Source: Chloroflexota bacterium
GTDB lineage: Bacteria; Chloroflexota; Anaerolineae; Anaerolineales; Villigracilaceae
DNA length: 6,001 bases
Direction: 5' to 3'
Assembly (NCBI GenBank): GCA_016191895.1
Contig: JACPVD010000082.1
Coordinates: 1-6,001, forward strand
The translations under genes and the position numbers were made by a program. Positions 1 to 5,351 of this stretch are shown piece by piece; position 1 is the first letter of the stretch, and each line of letters opens with the position of its first letter. The notes beneath the pieces were generated by a model that was not told the origin of the DNA, did no database searches, and saw only the letters and a list, made by a program, of their open reading frames with translations.

Positions 1-610
1 AGTGCCGAAAATACTTGAGCGTTTCCAGTGAAATTTTCGCCGGGTTCGGCAGTCCCGCCCCACAGCGCGGACAAATGACTCCGCCCGCAGTAAACGAAAA
101 AAACTGGTCTTCGGGGAGAATCTCGCGCCCACAATTTGCGCACTCGAACAGCCGCGGACGAAAACCAACCGCATCCAACAATCTCATTTCATAATATCGA
201 ATCGGGAGCCAGGCGTCGGCTTCCTTTTCGATTCGATCCAACGTTTCCACCAACAGGCGAAAAATTACGGGGTTCCCGCCTTCCTCTTCATACGAAAAGC
301 GATACAGTAATTCGATCACATACGCTGCATAACCTGTCTTCACCAGGTCATCATGCAAAGGTAAAAACGCATTGACCGTTTCGGCCTGCGTCACAATTGG
401 CAGGTCGCGGCCCTTGGCGAGTTGCAGGGTGACATGGGTAAAGGGCTGTAAATGTCCTGCCTTGCGCGAGGTGATCTTTCTTGCGCCCTTTGCCAGGGCC
501 CGCATCATTCCCTGTTCGCGCGTGTACAACGTAAGCAAACGATCCGCCTCGCCCCAGTCACTGTGACGGACGACAACGGCAGAAACGCGAAAGGAATGGA
601 AGTCGGGCAT
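1..610 (-). CDS. recO: DNA repair protein RecO, 3' end outside the window
   Basis: RecO loads RecA onto SSB-coated single-stranded DNA together with RecR in the RecF recombination pathway and also anneals complementary strands. The visible 203 residues start MPDFHSFRVSAVVVRHSDWG and have the family order: an N-terminal OB-fold of about 80 residues (with the typical GEADRLLTLYTREQG and LAKGARK stretches), then a helical region, then a zinc-ribbon with Cys157, Cys160, Cys180 and Cys183 (CANC and CPRC). RecO proteins are usually about 240-260 residues, so roughly 40-60 C-terminal residues are missing to the left of base 1. The ATG at 610 is chosen because it fits the family N-terminus and lies next to a candidate promoter. 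No Shine-Dalgarno sequence precedes it, only a run of six C, so the message may be leaderless. It lies 207 bases beyond cdd on the same strand. I see no frameshift. Confidence 0.93.
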   Translation of the reverse strand, partial: MPDFHSFRVSAVVVRHSDWGEADRLLTLYTREQGMMRALAKGARKITSRKAGHLQPFTHVTLQLAKGRDLPIVTQAETVNAFLPLHDDLVKTGYAAYVIELLYRFSYEEEGGNPVIFRLLVETLDRIEKEADAWLPIRYYEMRLLDAVGFRPRLFECANCGREILPEDQFFSFTAGGVICPRCGAGLPNPAKISLETLKYFRH

Positions 611-616
611 GGGGGG

Positions 617-646
617 AGTATATTATGTAGACAGGTAAACAGGTAA
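617..646 (-). promoter_or_regulatory. Candidate recO promoter, leaderless arrangement
   Basis: Reading the minus strand, a TATACT hexamer (622 to 617) is followed by six C and then directly by the recO ATG at 610. A start site six or seven bases after the -10 box would fall on or next to the ATG, which is the geometry of leaderless genes and agrees with the lack of a ribosome binding site. The -35 region is poor (TTACCT at 646-641 with an 18-base spacer matches TTGACA weakly), but it sits inside a tandem repeat that could bind a regulator. This is inference from spacing and box quality only. Confidence 0.35.
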
Positions 647-664
647 TTCGTGTTTCATGTCTAC
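627..664. repeat. Tandem ACAGGTAA repeat inside an imperfect inverted repeat
   Basis: Two exact head-to-tail copies of ACAGGTAA occupy 631-638 and 639-646. They sit within a larger imperfect palindrome whose ends are GTAGACA (627-633) and TGTCTAC (658-664). On the plus strand the right arm is followed by six T (665-670), so the whole has the shape of a weak intrinsic terminator for plus-strand transcripts, although no plus-strand gene precedes it. Its place just upstream of recO makes an operator for recO equally plausible. Confidence 0.45.
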
Positions 665-727
665 TTTTTTACCTCTATACTTGCACGTAGAGAGCGTTTC
701 TTAAGTCCAATTCCGAGACAACAAACT

Positions 728-778
728 GGGGTGTGGGGTGTTTTGGGCGCGTTTCGCGCCCAAAACACCCCACATTCC
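728..778 (-). terminator. Very strong hairpin after cdd, probable terminator
   Basis: The arms 733-751 and 755-773 are perfectly complementary over 19 bp and leave a loop of only three bases (752-754). Pairing extends with two wobbles out to 728/778. It begins 45 bases past the cdd stop and precedes recO, so termination or 3'-end protection of the glmU-cdd message is the natural role. On the minus strand the hairpin is followed only by a loosely T-rich stretch (GTTTGTTGT after about eight other bases), not a clean U-tract. On the plus strand six T occur at 781-786, but no plus-strand gene is present to terminate. The structure is certain; its function is inferred. Confidence 0.6.
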
Positions 779-817
779 CATTTTTTGTGGAGAAAATTTC
801 TTTAAGAAAACAGTCGC

Positions 818-1222
818 TTACAACAAATGATCCGGCGTAAACGCTTCAGGCAACAGGACCGCCACCGTCAATTCTTTTTGCAGGGTTCCGTTACCATCCG
901 CAATCAAGACAACCGTATCCAGGCCGAACTCAGCCATCACCTGCCGGCATCCGCCGCAGGGGGAGCCGCCATTGTTCGTGACCACTGCGATCACCTCGAA
1001 CTCGGTCTCACCTTCCGAAACCGCTTTAAAGATCGCCACGCGTTCGGCGCACATCGTCTGTGGATAGGCGGCGTTCTCGATGTTTGCGCCGGTATACATA
1101 CGCCCGGTCTTCGTGCGCAGCGCCGCACCGACGGGATATTTTGAATAGGGAACATACGCCCGCCGCCGCGCTTCATTTGCAAGATCGATCAATGCCTGTT
1201 TTTCTTCGTTTGTTAATTTCAT
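818..1222 (-). CDS. cdd: Cytidine deaminase
   Basis: Hydrolytically deaminates cytidine and deoxycytidine to uridine and deoxyuridine in cytosolic pyrimidine salvage. The 134-residue product matches the short homotetrameric class of the family (about 130 residues). Visible are the substrate-binding NIENAAYP segment (residues 48-54), the zinc ligand and catalytic acid in CAER (Cys58, Glu60), and the second zinc site PCGGC (Cys89, Cys92), with GGCRQVMAEF following as usual. Three cysteine ligands mark the tetrameric type. The ATG at 1222 is preceded by AAGGTGAG (1232-1225), a good ribosome binding site at suitable distance. It lies 58 bases after glmU on the same strand and is probably transcribed with it. 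A strong hairpin follows the stop codon. The gene appears intact. Confidence 0.96.
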   Translation of the reverse strand: MKLTNEEKQALIDLANEARRRAYVPYSKYPVGAALRTKTGRMYTGANIENAAYPQTMCAERVAIFKAVSEGETEFEVIAVVTNNGGSPCGGCRQVMAEFGLDTVVLIADGNGTLQKELTVAVLLPEAFTPDHLL

Positions 1223-1240
1223 CGCTCACCTTGTGTGTGT

Positions 1241-1270
1241 TCCTCCGCAGTTCGCAAAGCGTGCGGGGGA
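1241..1270 (-). other. Stem-loop in the glmU-cdd spacer
   Basis: Arms 1241-1249 and 1262-1270 can pair over 9 bp with one mismatch on the minus-strand RNA (a wobble on the plus strand). The loop itself contains CGC-TTT-GCG, which can extend the structure. It fills much of the 58-base gap between glmU and cdd. The cdd ribosome binding site lies outside it and stays free. There is no U-tract, so I do not call it a terminator; an RNA-processing or stability element separating the two cistrons is possible. Confidence 0.4.
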
Positions 1271-1280
1271 AACAGCGTAT

Positions 1281-2645
1281 CTATTTACCCTTCACCTTCC
1301 GCTCCAACTTCTTGATCGCCCTCGCCGGCATTCCCACAACAAGCATATCCTCAGCCACATTCTTCGTCACGATTGCGCCCGCGCCTGTCCGCGCGCCGGA
1401 ACCTATCTTGAGCGGAGCGACCAGCATCGTATCGGAGCCGATGAACACATCCTCGCCGATCTCGGTGTTATGTTTTTTCTCGCCGTCGTAATTGCATGTG
1501 ATCGTTCCCGCGCCGATATTGGTGTTCGCGCCGATCTGCGCGTTGCCGATATATGAAAAATGTCCCATCTTTACGCCGTCGGCCAGGTGCGAATCCTTCA
1601 CCTCGCCGAAATTCCCCATGTGAACGTGATTTCCCAAATACGCGCCTTTTCGCAATCGCGCAAACGGCCCGATATCCACATGGTCTTCCAGCGTGGCGCC
1701 TTCGGTCACTGATGCAAGCACCTTGCAATGATTCCCGATCCTCGTATCGCGGATGATCGTATTCGGCCCGACAACATTGCCTTCACCAATCTCCGTCTTC
1801 CCATGGATATACGTGTTCGGCATGAGAACCGTATCCCTGCCGATACTCACGCCAATTTCAACATACGTCGAGGCAGGATCGATCATCGTCACGCCGTTAA
1901 GCATGTGCGTCTCATTGATTCGCCTGCGCATTGCGGCTTCCACTTCCGCAAGATGAACCCGCGTGTTGATACCAATGGTCTCTTCGATATCGTCCATCAC
2001 GGTGGCCTGCACAGGCAAATCGTCCTTCGAAGCGAGTTCCACCGTATCGGTCAGGTAGTATTCGCCTTTCTTTGGATTCTTCGGGATTCGATGCAATGCG
2101 TCCCACAACCAGTTTGCGTCGAAGCAATATCCGCCCACGTTCAATTCCCTGACCAGCAACTGATCGGGCGTCGCGACATATTCCTCCACGATGGCTTCCA
2201 CCGTTCCATCCCGCTTGCGGATGATTCGCCCAAACCCGCGCGGGTCCTCCGCATGGACGGTTAACATCGAAATCGGCCCCCTATTTTTCTTTTGAGTCTC
2301 CACAAGATTTTGCAGGGTTTCGCCGCGCAGGAGGGGCATGTCACTGTAACAAACGACGACGAGATCGGTCCTGTCCTTCAACACAGATTCCGCCTGCATC
2401 ACGGCATGACCCGTGCCCAATTGCGGCTCCTGCAACACCGTTTGCGCGGAATCGCCGAGATACTTCGTCACCTCCTGCGCGCCGTGCCCGACCACAACAA
2501 TCGGTTTTTCGGTTGTGGATTGCGCGATGGCATTCAACGCATGCCAGATCATCGGCTTCCCGGCAATGGGATGCAAGACCTTCGGCAAATCCGATTTCAT
2601 GCGGGTTCCCTGCCCTGCGGCAAGCAGGATCGCTGTCACTCTCAT
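1281..2645 (-). CDS. glmU: Bifunctional UDP-GlcNAc pyrophosphorylase / GlcN-1-P acetyltransferase
   Basis: Catalyses the last two steps to UDP-N-acetylglucosamine, precursor of peptidoglycan and surface polysaccharides: acetyl transfer from acetyl-CoA to glucosamine-1-phosphate, then uridylyl transfer from UTP. At 454 residues it is full length (E. coli GlmU has 456). The N-terminal nucleotidyltransferase domain (about 1-230) starts with LAAGQGTRMKSDLPKVLHP and has Gln75 and GTGHA for uridine, metal-binding Asp102 (in YSDMPL, where many homologues have YGD) and Asn227. The C-terminal left-handed beta-helix (about 250-445) shows hexapeptide repeats and the acetyltransferase residues Arg330, Lys350, His362 (GHFSYIG), Tyr365, Asn385 and Lys391, numbered here by comparison with E. 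coli. The ATG at 2645 has a good GAGGTGAT site upstream and a promoter candidate further back. It probably forms an operon with cdd. Both active sites look intact. Confidence 0.97.
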   Translation of the reverse strand: MRVTAILLAAGQGTRMKSDLPKVLHPIAGKPMIWHALNAIAQSTTEKPIVVVGHGAQEVTKYLGDSAQTVLQEPQLGTGHAVMQAESVLKDRTDLVVVCYSDMPLLRGETLQNLVETQKKNRGPISMLTVHAEDPRGFGRIIRKRDGTVEAIVEEYVATPDQLLVRELNVGGYCFDANWLWDALHRIPKNPKKGEYYLTDTVELASKDDLPVQATVMDDIEETIGINTRVHLAEVEAAMRRRINETHMLNGVTMIDPASTYVEIGVSIGRDTVLMPNTYIHGKTEIGEGNVVGPNTIIRDTRIGNHCKVLASVTEGATLEDHVDIGPFARLRKGAYLGNHVHMGNFGEVKDSHLADGVKMGHFSYIGNAQIGANTNIGAGTITCNYDGEKKHNTEIGEDVFIGSDTMLVAPLKIGSGARTGAGAIVTKNVAEDMLVVGMPARAIKKLERKVKGK

Positions 2646-2678
2646 GGTATCACCTCGGCAAAAATTTCATTCTGGGCA

Positions 2679-2708
2679 AGTATAACCAAAACAGGATTTG
2701 CGCGGCAA
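2679..2708 (-). promoter_or_regulatory. Candidate sigma-70-type promoter of glmU
   Basis: On the minus strand TTGCCG (2708-2703) and TATACT (2684-2679) are separated by 18 bases, a fair match to TTGACA and TATAAT. A transcript would start near 2672 and have a leader of about 27 bases containing the glmU ribosome binding site. The spacer and -35 box lie inside a 15-bp inverted repeat, so access of polymerase could be controlled by a protein bound there. Confidence 0.55.
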
Positions 2709-2737
2709 ACAAATGCTCCACGGCAAATCCTGTTTTG
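2687..2737. repeat. Perfect 15-bp inverted repeat over the glmU promoter
   Basis: CAAAACAGGATTTGC at 2687-2701 is exactly complementary to 2723-2737, leaving a 21-base loop (2702-2722). The -35 box of the proposed glmU promoter falls in the loop and the left arm fills most of the promoter spacer. Known possibilities for such a layout are a bipartite operator, a hairpin terminating minus-strand readthrough from the tRNA side, or a dispersed palindromic element. In RNA either strand could form a stable hairpin. Which role applies cannot be told from one copy. Confidence 0.65.
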
Positions 2738-2773
2738 AAACCGGCATGGCTATTGCAAAGACAGAAAAAGCTC

Positions 2774-2846
2774 AACGCGAAGACCGCGAAATAAGCGAAA
2801 AACGCGAAGTGTTTGATCAAGGTCGCGAAAATTCGCAACTTTCGCG
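2774..2846. repeat. Degenerate CGCGAA short-period repeat with hairpin
   Basis: Four adjoining units, AACGCGAAG (2774-2782), ACCGCGAAAT (2783-2792), AAGCGAAA (2793-2800) and AACGCGAAG (2801-2809), give a period of 8 to 10 bases. They are followed by CGCGAAA (2824-2830) and its exact inverse TTTCGCG (2840-2846), able to form a 7-bp stem with a 9-base loop. Intergenic runs of CGCGAAG or CGCAAAG type are, to my knowledge, scattered in many environmental bacterial genomes, so I take this as a decayed member of such a dispersed non-coding repeat. Short frames through it translate to biased sequence and are not genes. Confidence 0.55.
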
Positions 2847-3003
2847 CTTTCACCTGCACTGCGCGCAGGCGCAAGTGTCGCGTTTAGTCTTTGCTCTTTT
2901 CCATAGTTGTAAACCGGCTTTGCAAAAACCATATGGAAACTGGGCTTCCTTTTGAAGCGCCAAGTCCCTGGCTTTGCAACCAGCGCGAAGGCATTGGACT
3001 CCG

Positions 3004-3031
3004 AAAAAGAATCCCCGCGTGAACGGGGATT
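3004..3031 (-). terminator. Intrinsic terminator of tRNA-Gln
   Basis: On the minus strand an 8-bp stem (arms 3024-3031 and 3010-3017, AATCCCCG and CGGGGATT) with a six-base loop is followed, after one C, by five T (3008-3004). It begins ten bases beyond the tRNA 3' end. This is a textbook Rho-independent terminator in shape and position. Confidence 0.88.
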
Positions 3032-3041
3032 TCATCACAGG

Positions 3042-3112
3042 CTGGGGCACCTGGATTCGAACCAAGATCCACAGCTCCAAAGGCTGGTGTGCTGCCATTG
3101 CACCATGCCCCA
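3042..3112 (-). tRNA. tRNA-Gln (anticodon UUG)
   Basis: The 71-base cloverleaf is complete. The acceptor stem pairs TGGGGCA (3112-3106) with TGCCCCA (3049-3043) over 7 bp; the D arm is GTGC-loop-GCAC with the GG pair; the anticodon loop CTTTGGA places TTG at 3080-3078; a four-base variable loop follows; and the T arm has the invariant TTCGAAT loop. The discriminator base is G (3042), as expected for tRNA-Gln. The 3' CCA is not encoded (CCT follows), so it must be added enzymatically. The outermost anticodon-stem pair (27-43) is a C-U mismatch, which is slightly unusual, but the other four pairs hold. It decodes CAA, and CAG by wobble. A promoter and a terminator of its own flank it. Confidence 0.95.
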
Positions 3113-3122
3113 ATGCGGCGGG

Positions 3123-3131
3123 ATTGTATCA
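3123..3131 (-). promoter_or_regulatory. Extended -10 promoter element for tRNA-Gln
   Basis: TGATACAAT on the minus strand (3131-3123) is an extended -10 box (TG, one base, TACAAT). It lies in the 30-base gap between the response regulator stop and the tRNA, ten bases before the mature 5' end, so transcription would start at about 3116. No good -35 box is seen, which is usual with extended -10 promoters. Confidence 0.5.
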
Positions 3132-3142
3132 CAATTTATTGT

Positions 3143-4252
3143 TTACTTTCCATCTCCCGGAATAAGCCCCAGATTGCGGGCTTCCTCCAATGAGAGCACA
3201 TCCGAACTGGTGGGTTTGTTGCTGTGCTTTTCGGCGGCCTGATTCCAAAAATCATCCACATCGTTTGGCTTGACCACTTCCTTCTTTTTTGCGGCTTCCT
3301 TCAACAGGGCTTCCATTTCAGGCGAGGGAGCCACATCGACAGGTTTCGTTAATCGGATGGTTGGCACTGCAACGGAGGCGGAAACGGGTTCCGTTGGCTT
3401 CACCGTCGCGGTGCGCAATTCGCCGGTCATCCCAATGGATTTGAGCGCTTTTTCCACCGCATTCTTCAAGGCGATCATGTTTCCCACGTTATCGAGAAGA
3501 CAATCCTTCGCGGCAATCCCCCGCCCGACGACGAACAAGGCATAAGCCGTGCTGATCGGGGTAAAGAGAAGATCATAATCGCCGCCACTGAACACATGAT
3601 ACGAGCCGAGCGTCTCCTGGCGGGTATAACGGGCAACCTTCAGGCTGGCGTAATGAATGGACATCAACACATTCACCAGCGCAGCCTCCAATTCCATGCT
3701 GTCGTCCTGCATTCTTCCCGTCCGCGCCTGCACCAGTCCGCGGTCATTAAGCAGGAACACGGCGTCGGCTTTGATATCCTGCCGGAAGTTGGCAAGCAGG
3801 TCCGAGAGTTTGGCGTGCCGCTCCTCGGCTCTTGAATCAGGGTGGGCCTGCTCCTTGTGTTCGGGGGTAAACATCGTCTCCACAAGGCCGAGTCCGCGCT
3901 CGACGACATCCAGAAACTCGGCCAACGGAATTGGCTTGTTGAAGACGGCCAGCGCCCCGGCGTTCATGATCTCCTCGCGCACCTTTTTGTCAGTGACGCC
4001 GGTAACCAAAATCACCTTTGCCTCCGGGTGACGCACCCGCACCTTGTGCATCAACTCCACCCCGTTGATGCCGGGCAACATGTAGTCGGAGACGAGCAAA
4101 TCCACGTTGTGCCGCGCCGATTCAAGCAGGGCTTCCTCCCCCGAAGGCGCCTCGAATATCTTGATCTCCGGGTTTTTCAAACCATCCAGCGTGGAATGCA
4201 GAAGGCGCAGAATATCGCGTTGATCGTCGACAAGCAGAATGTTATATGGCAT
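3143..4252 (-). CDS. Response regulator with roadblock-like middle section
   Basis: The first 125 or so of 369 residues are a complete receiver domain: acidic pocket Asp9-Asp10 in ILLVDDQ, phosphoacceptor Asp56 in LLVSDYMLPG, Thr84 in ILVTGV and Lys106 in VFNKPIP. It should therefore accept phosphate from a histidine kinase, which is not in the window. Residues about 148-245 (LSDLL..., then AVFLLNDRGLVQARTG, ...LFTPISTAYALFVVGRG) resemble the Roadblock/LC7 fold of MglB-like proteins; this is a pattern judgement, and a GAF-like fold is the alternative. Residues 275-369 are a Pro/Ala/Val- and Lys-rich, probably flexible tail. No helix-turn-helix, GGDEF, EAL or kinase motif is visible, so output is probably by protein contact. 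The ATG at 4252 has AGGTG just upstream, 13 bases after oppF, implying co-transcription. It may sense or adjust peptide uptake, but that is only inference from context. Confidence 0.85.
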   Translation of the reverse strand: MPYNILLVDDQRDILRLLHSTLDGLKNPEIKIFEAPSGEEALLESARHNVDLLVSDYMLPGINGVELMHKVRVRHPEAKVILVTGVTDKKVREEIMNAGALAVFNKPIPLAEFLDVVERGLGLVETMFTPEHKEQAHPDSRAEERHAKLSDLLANFRQDIKADAVFLLNDRGLVQARTGRMQDDSMELEAALVNVLMSIHYASLKVARYTRQETLGSYHVFSGGDYDLLFTPISTAYALFVVGRGIAAKDCLLDNVGNMIALKNAVEKALKSIGMTGELRTATVKPTEPVSASVAVPTIRLTKPVDVAPSPEMEALLKEAAKKKEVVKPNDVDDFWNQAAEKHSNKPTSSDVLSLEEARNLGLIPGDGK

Positions 4253-4265
4253 GTCACACCTACTT

Positions 4266-5258
4266 TTACTTTACCATCCAGCAGGCCACCCAATGACTGG
4301 GCGTAGCCTCGCGGAACTCGGGTTCCTGCTCGGAGCAGATTTTATCCGCAATCGGGCAACGTGGGTGAAAGCGGCATCCCATCGGCGGATTCAACGGGCT
4401 GGGGACATCTCCCTTGAGAACTTCACGATTGCGCACAAGGGTCGGGTCGGGGATCGGGATGGCCGACATCAGCGCCTTTGTGTACGGATGCAACGGATTC
4501 TTGAACAGATCGTCGCGCGTGGTCAATTCGACCATCTTGCCGAGATACATCACCGCCACGCGATCCGAAATGTGCTCCACCACGCTCAAGTTATGGGCAA
4601 TGAACAAATAAGTCAGCCCGAATTCATGCTGCAGATCTTTCAAAATATTCAACACCTGCGATTGAATGGAAACATCCAGCGCCGAGACCGGCTCGTCGCA
4701 AATGATGAAGTTGGGCTGTAACGCCAGCGCGCGCGCGATACCGATACGCTGGCGTTGTCCGCCGGAGAATTCGTGCGGATACCGCCGCGCATGATAATCC
4801 TCCAATCCCACTTTTTTAAGCGTCTCGATCATCAGGTCGTAGCGTTCCTGGCGCGATCCGATCTTGTGGATGTTCAATCCCTCCATCACCGCTTCGCCGA
4901 TCGGCACGCGCGGATCGAGCGACGCATACGGGTCCTGGAAGATGATCTGCATGTGGCGGCGGACATCCTTCAATTCCTGCCCGCGCAATTTCAGGACTTC
5001 CCTGCCCTCGTACTGGATCGACCCGGAAGTAGGCTCGACCAATCGGAGCATCGACCGCCCGATCGTTGTCTTCCCGCAGCCTGATTCGCCGACCATGCCC
5101 AGGGTCTCCCCTTTTCGCACAGCAAACGAGACGTCGTCCACTGCCTTGACCCAATTTACCACGCGCTGCATCAGCCCGGCTCGCACCGGAAAATATTTCA
5201 CCAGATGTTTTACTTCAACCAGATTCTCCATCGCCTGCGCTTCTTTGGTCTGACCCAT
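4266..5258 (-). CDS. oppF: Oligopeptide/dipeptide ABC transporter ATP-binding protein, OppF/DppF type
   Basis: One of the paired cytosolic ATPases driving import of peptides (or related solutes such as nickel or sugars, which homologous systems carry). In the 330-residue product Walker A is GESGCGKT (57-64), the Q-loop Gln108 ([10 protein letters not shown]), the signature SGGQRQR (165-171), Walker B FIICDEP with Glu189, and the H-loop His222. The C-terminal oligo_HPY extension ([12 protein letters not shown] onward) has four cysteines, Cys295, Cys301, Cys308 and Cys326, the spacing linked to an iron-sulfur site in Dpp ATPases. I chose the ATG at 5258 because GGAG lies nine bases upstream and the length is typical. 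The frame is open back to an ATG at 5339 without a ribosome binding site, and another ATG lies at 5231. It pairs with the ATPase upstream; the substrate cannot be assigned. Confidence 0.92.
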   Translation of the reverse strand: MGQTKEAQAMENLVEVKHLVKYFPVRAGLMQRVVNWVKAVDDVSFAVRKGETLGMVGESGCGKTTIGRSMLRLVEPTSGSIQYEGREVLKLRGQELKDVRRHMQIIFQDPYASLDPRVPIGEAVMEGLNIHKIGSRQERYDLMIETLKKVGLEDYHARRYPHEFSGGQRQRIGIARALALQPNFIICDEPVSALDVSIQSQVLNILKDLQHEFGLTYLFIAHNLSVVEHISDRVAVMYLGKMVELTTRDDLFKNPLHPYTKALMSAIPIPDPTLVRNREVLKGDVPSPLNPPMGCRFHPRCPIADKICSEQEPEFREATPSHWVACWMVK

Positions 5259-5288
5259 GCTATTCGACTCCAATGTTTGCCATGCAAA

Positions 5289-5336
5289 GTATCTTCTCAA
5301 TGGGGTGTCCACACCCCCTTCTTTTTGAAAAGATGC
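5289..5336 (-). other. Two-tier hairpin in the oppD-oppF spacer
   Basis: An inner stem GGGGTGT (5302-5308) with ACACCCC (5311-5317) and a two-base loop is enclosed by an outer stem, 5289-5298 with 5327-5336, that pairs at eight of ten positions on the minus-strand RNA. It ends about 30 bases before the chosen oppF start. No U-tract follows on the minus strand, so it is more likely an RNA stability or processing element between two cistrons than a terminator. On the plus strand the inner stem is followed by a T-rich run (5319-5326), with no plus-strand gene to serve. Confidence 0.45.
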
Positions 5337-5351
5337 CATGAAAATATAAAA

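Larger units (their letters stand above)
2646..3041. other. Non-coding region between tRNA-Gln and glmU
   Basis: This 396-base stretch has no credible protein gene: open frames in it are short, start without ribosome binding sites and cross the repeats or the tRNA. From right to left it holds the tRNA terminator, a section able to fold into small hairpins (TGGGCTTC at 2941-2948 with 2954-2962; CTGG and CCAG at 2968-2971 and 2980-2983), two copies of GGCTTTGCAA (2916-2925 and 2970-2979), a hairpin at 2857-2877, a CGCGAA-rich repeat, and the glmU promoter with its inverted repeat. AAACCGGC occurs twice (2738-2745 and 2911-2918). A small RNA cannot be excluded. Confidence 0.6.

Noticed and set aside
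665..670. T6 run after the GTAGACA palindrome as a plus-strand terminator
   Set aside because: No plus-strand gene lies upstream; the resemblance is probably incidental or secondary to a role at the recO promoter.
1060..1491. 143-residue plus-strand open frame
   Set aside because: Antisense to cdd and glmU and spanning the gap between them; composition is that of a shadow.
1728..2264. 178-residue plus-strand open frame
   Set aside because: It lies wholly antisense to the well-supported glmU, is rich in Arg, His and Pro as expected for a shadow frame, and matches no family I recognise.
2774..2846. CRISPR array
   Set aside because: Units are only 8-10 bases with no spacers of regular length and no cas genes nearby.
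2650..2955. Short open frames on both strands in the glmU-tRNA gap
   Set aside because: They run through the CGCGAA repeat and the inverted repeat, have biased composition and no convincing ribosome binding sites.
2941..3000. Second tRNA or tRNA remnant next to tRNA-Gln
   Set aside because: Small stems are present but there is no T-arm consensus, acceptor stem or anticodon arm of the right geometry.
2850..3132. Minus- and plus-strand frames across 2850-3242
   Set aside because: They overlap the complete tRNA-Gln gene and its terminator.
5259..5339. 27-residue N-terminal extension of oppF from the ATG at 5339
   Set aside because: No ribosome binding site precedes it, the extension does not resemble OppF N-termini, and it would cross the spacer hairpin; the ATG at 5258 has GGAG at good spacing.
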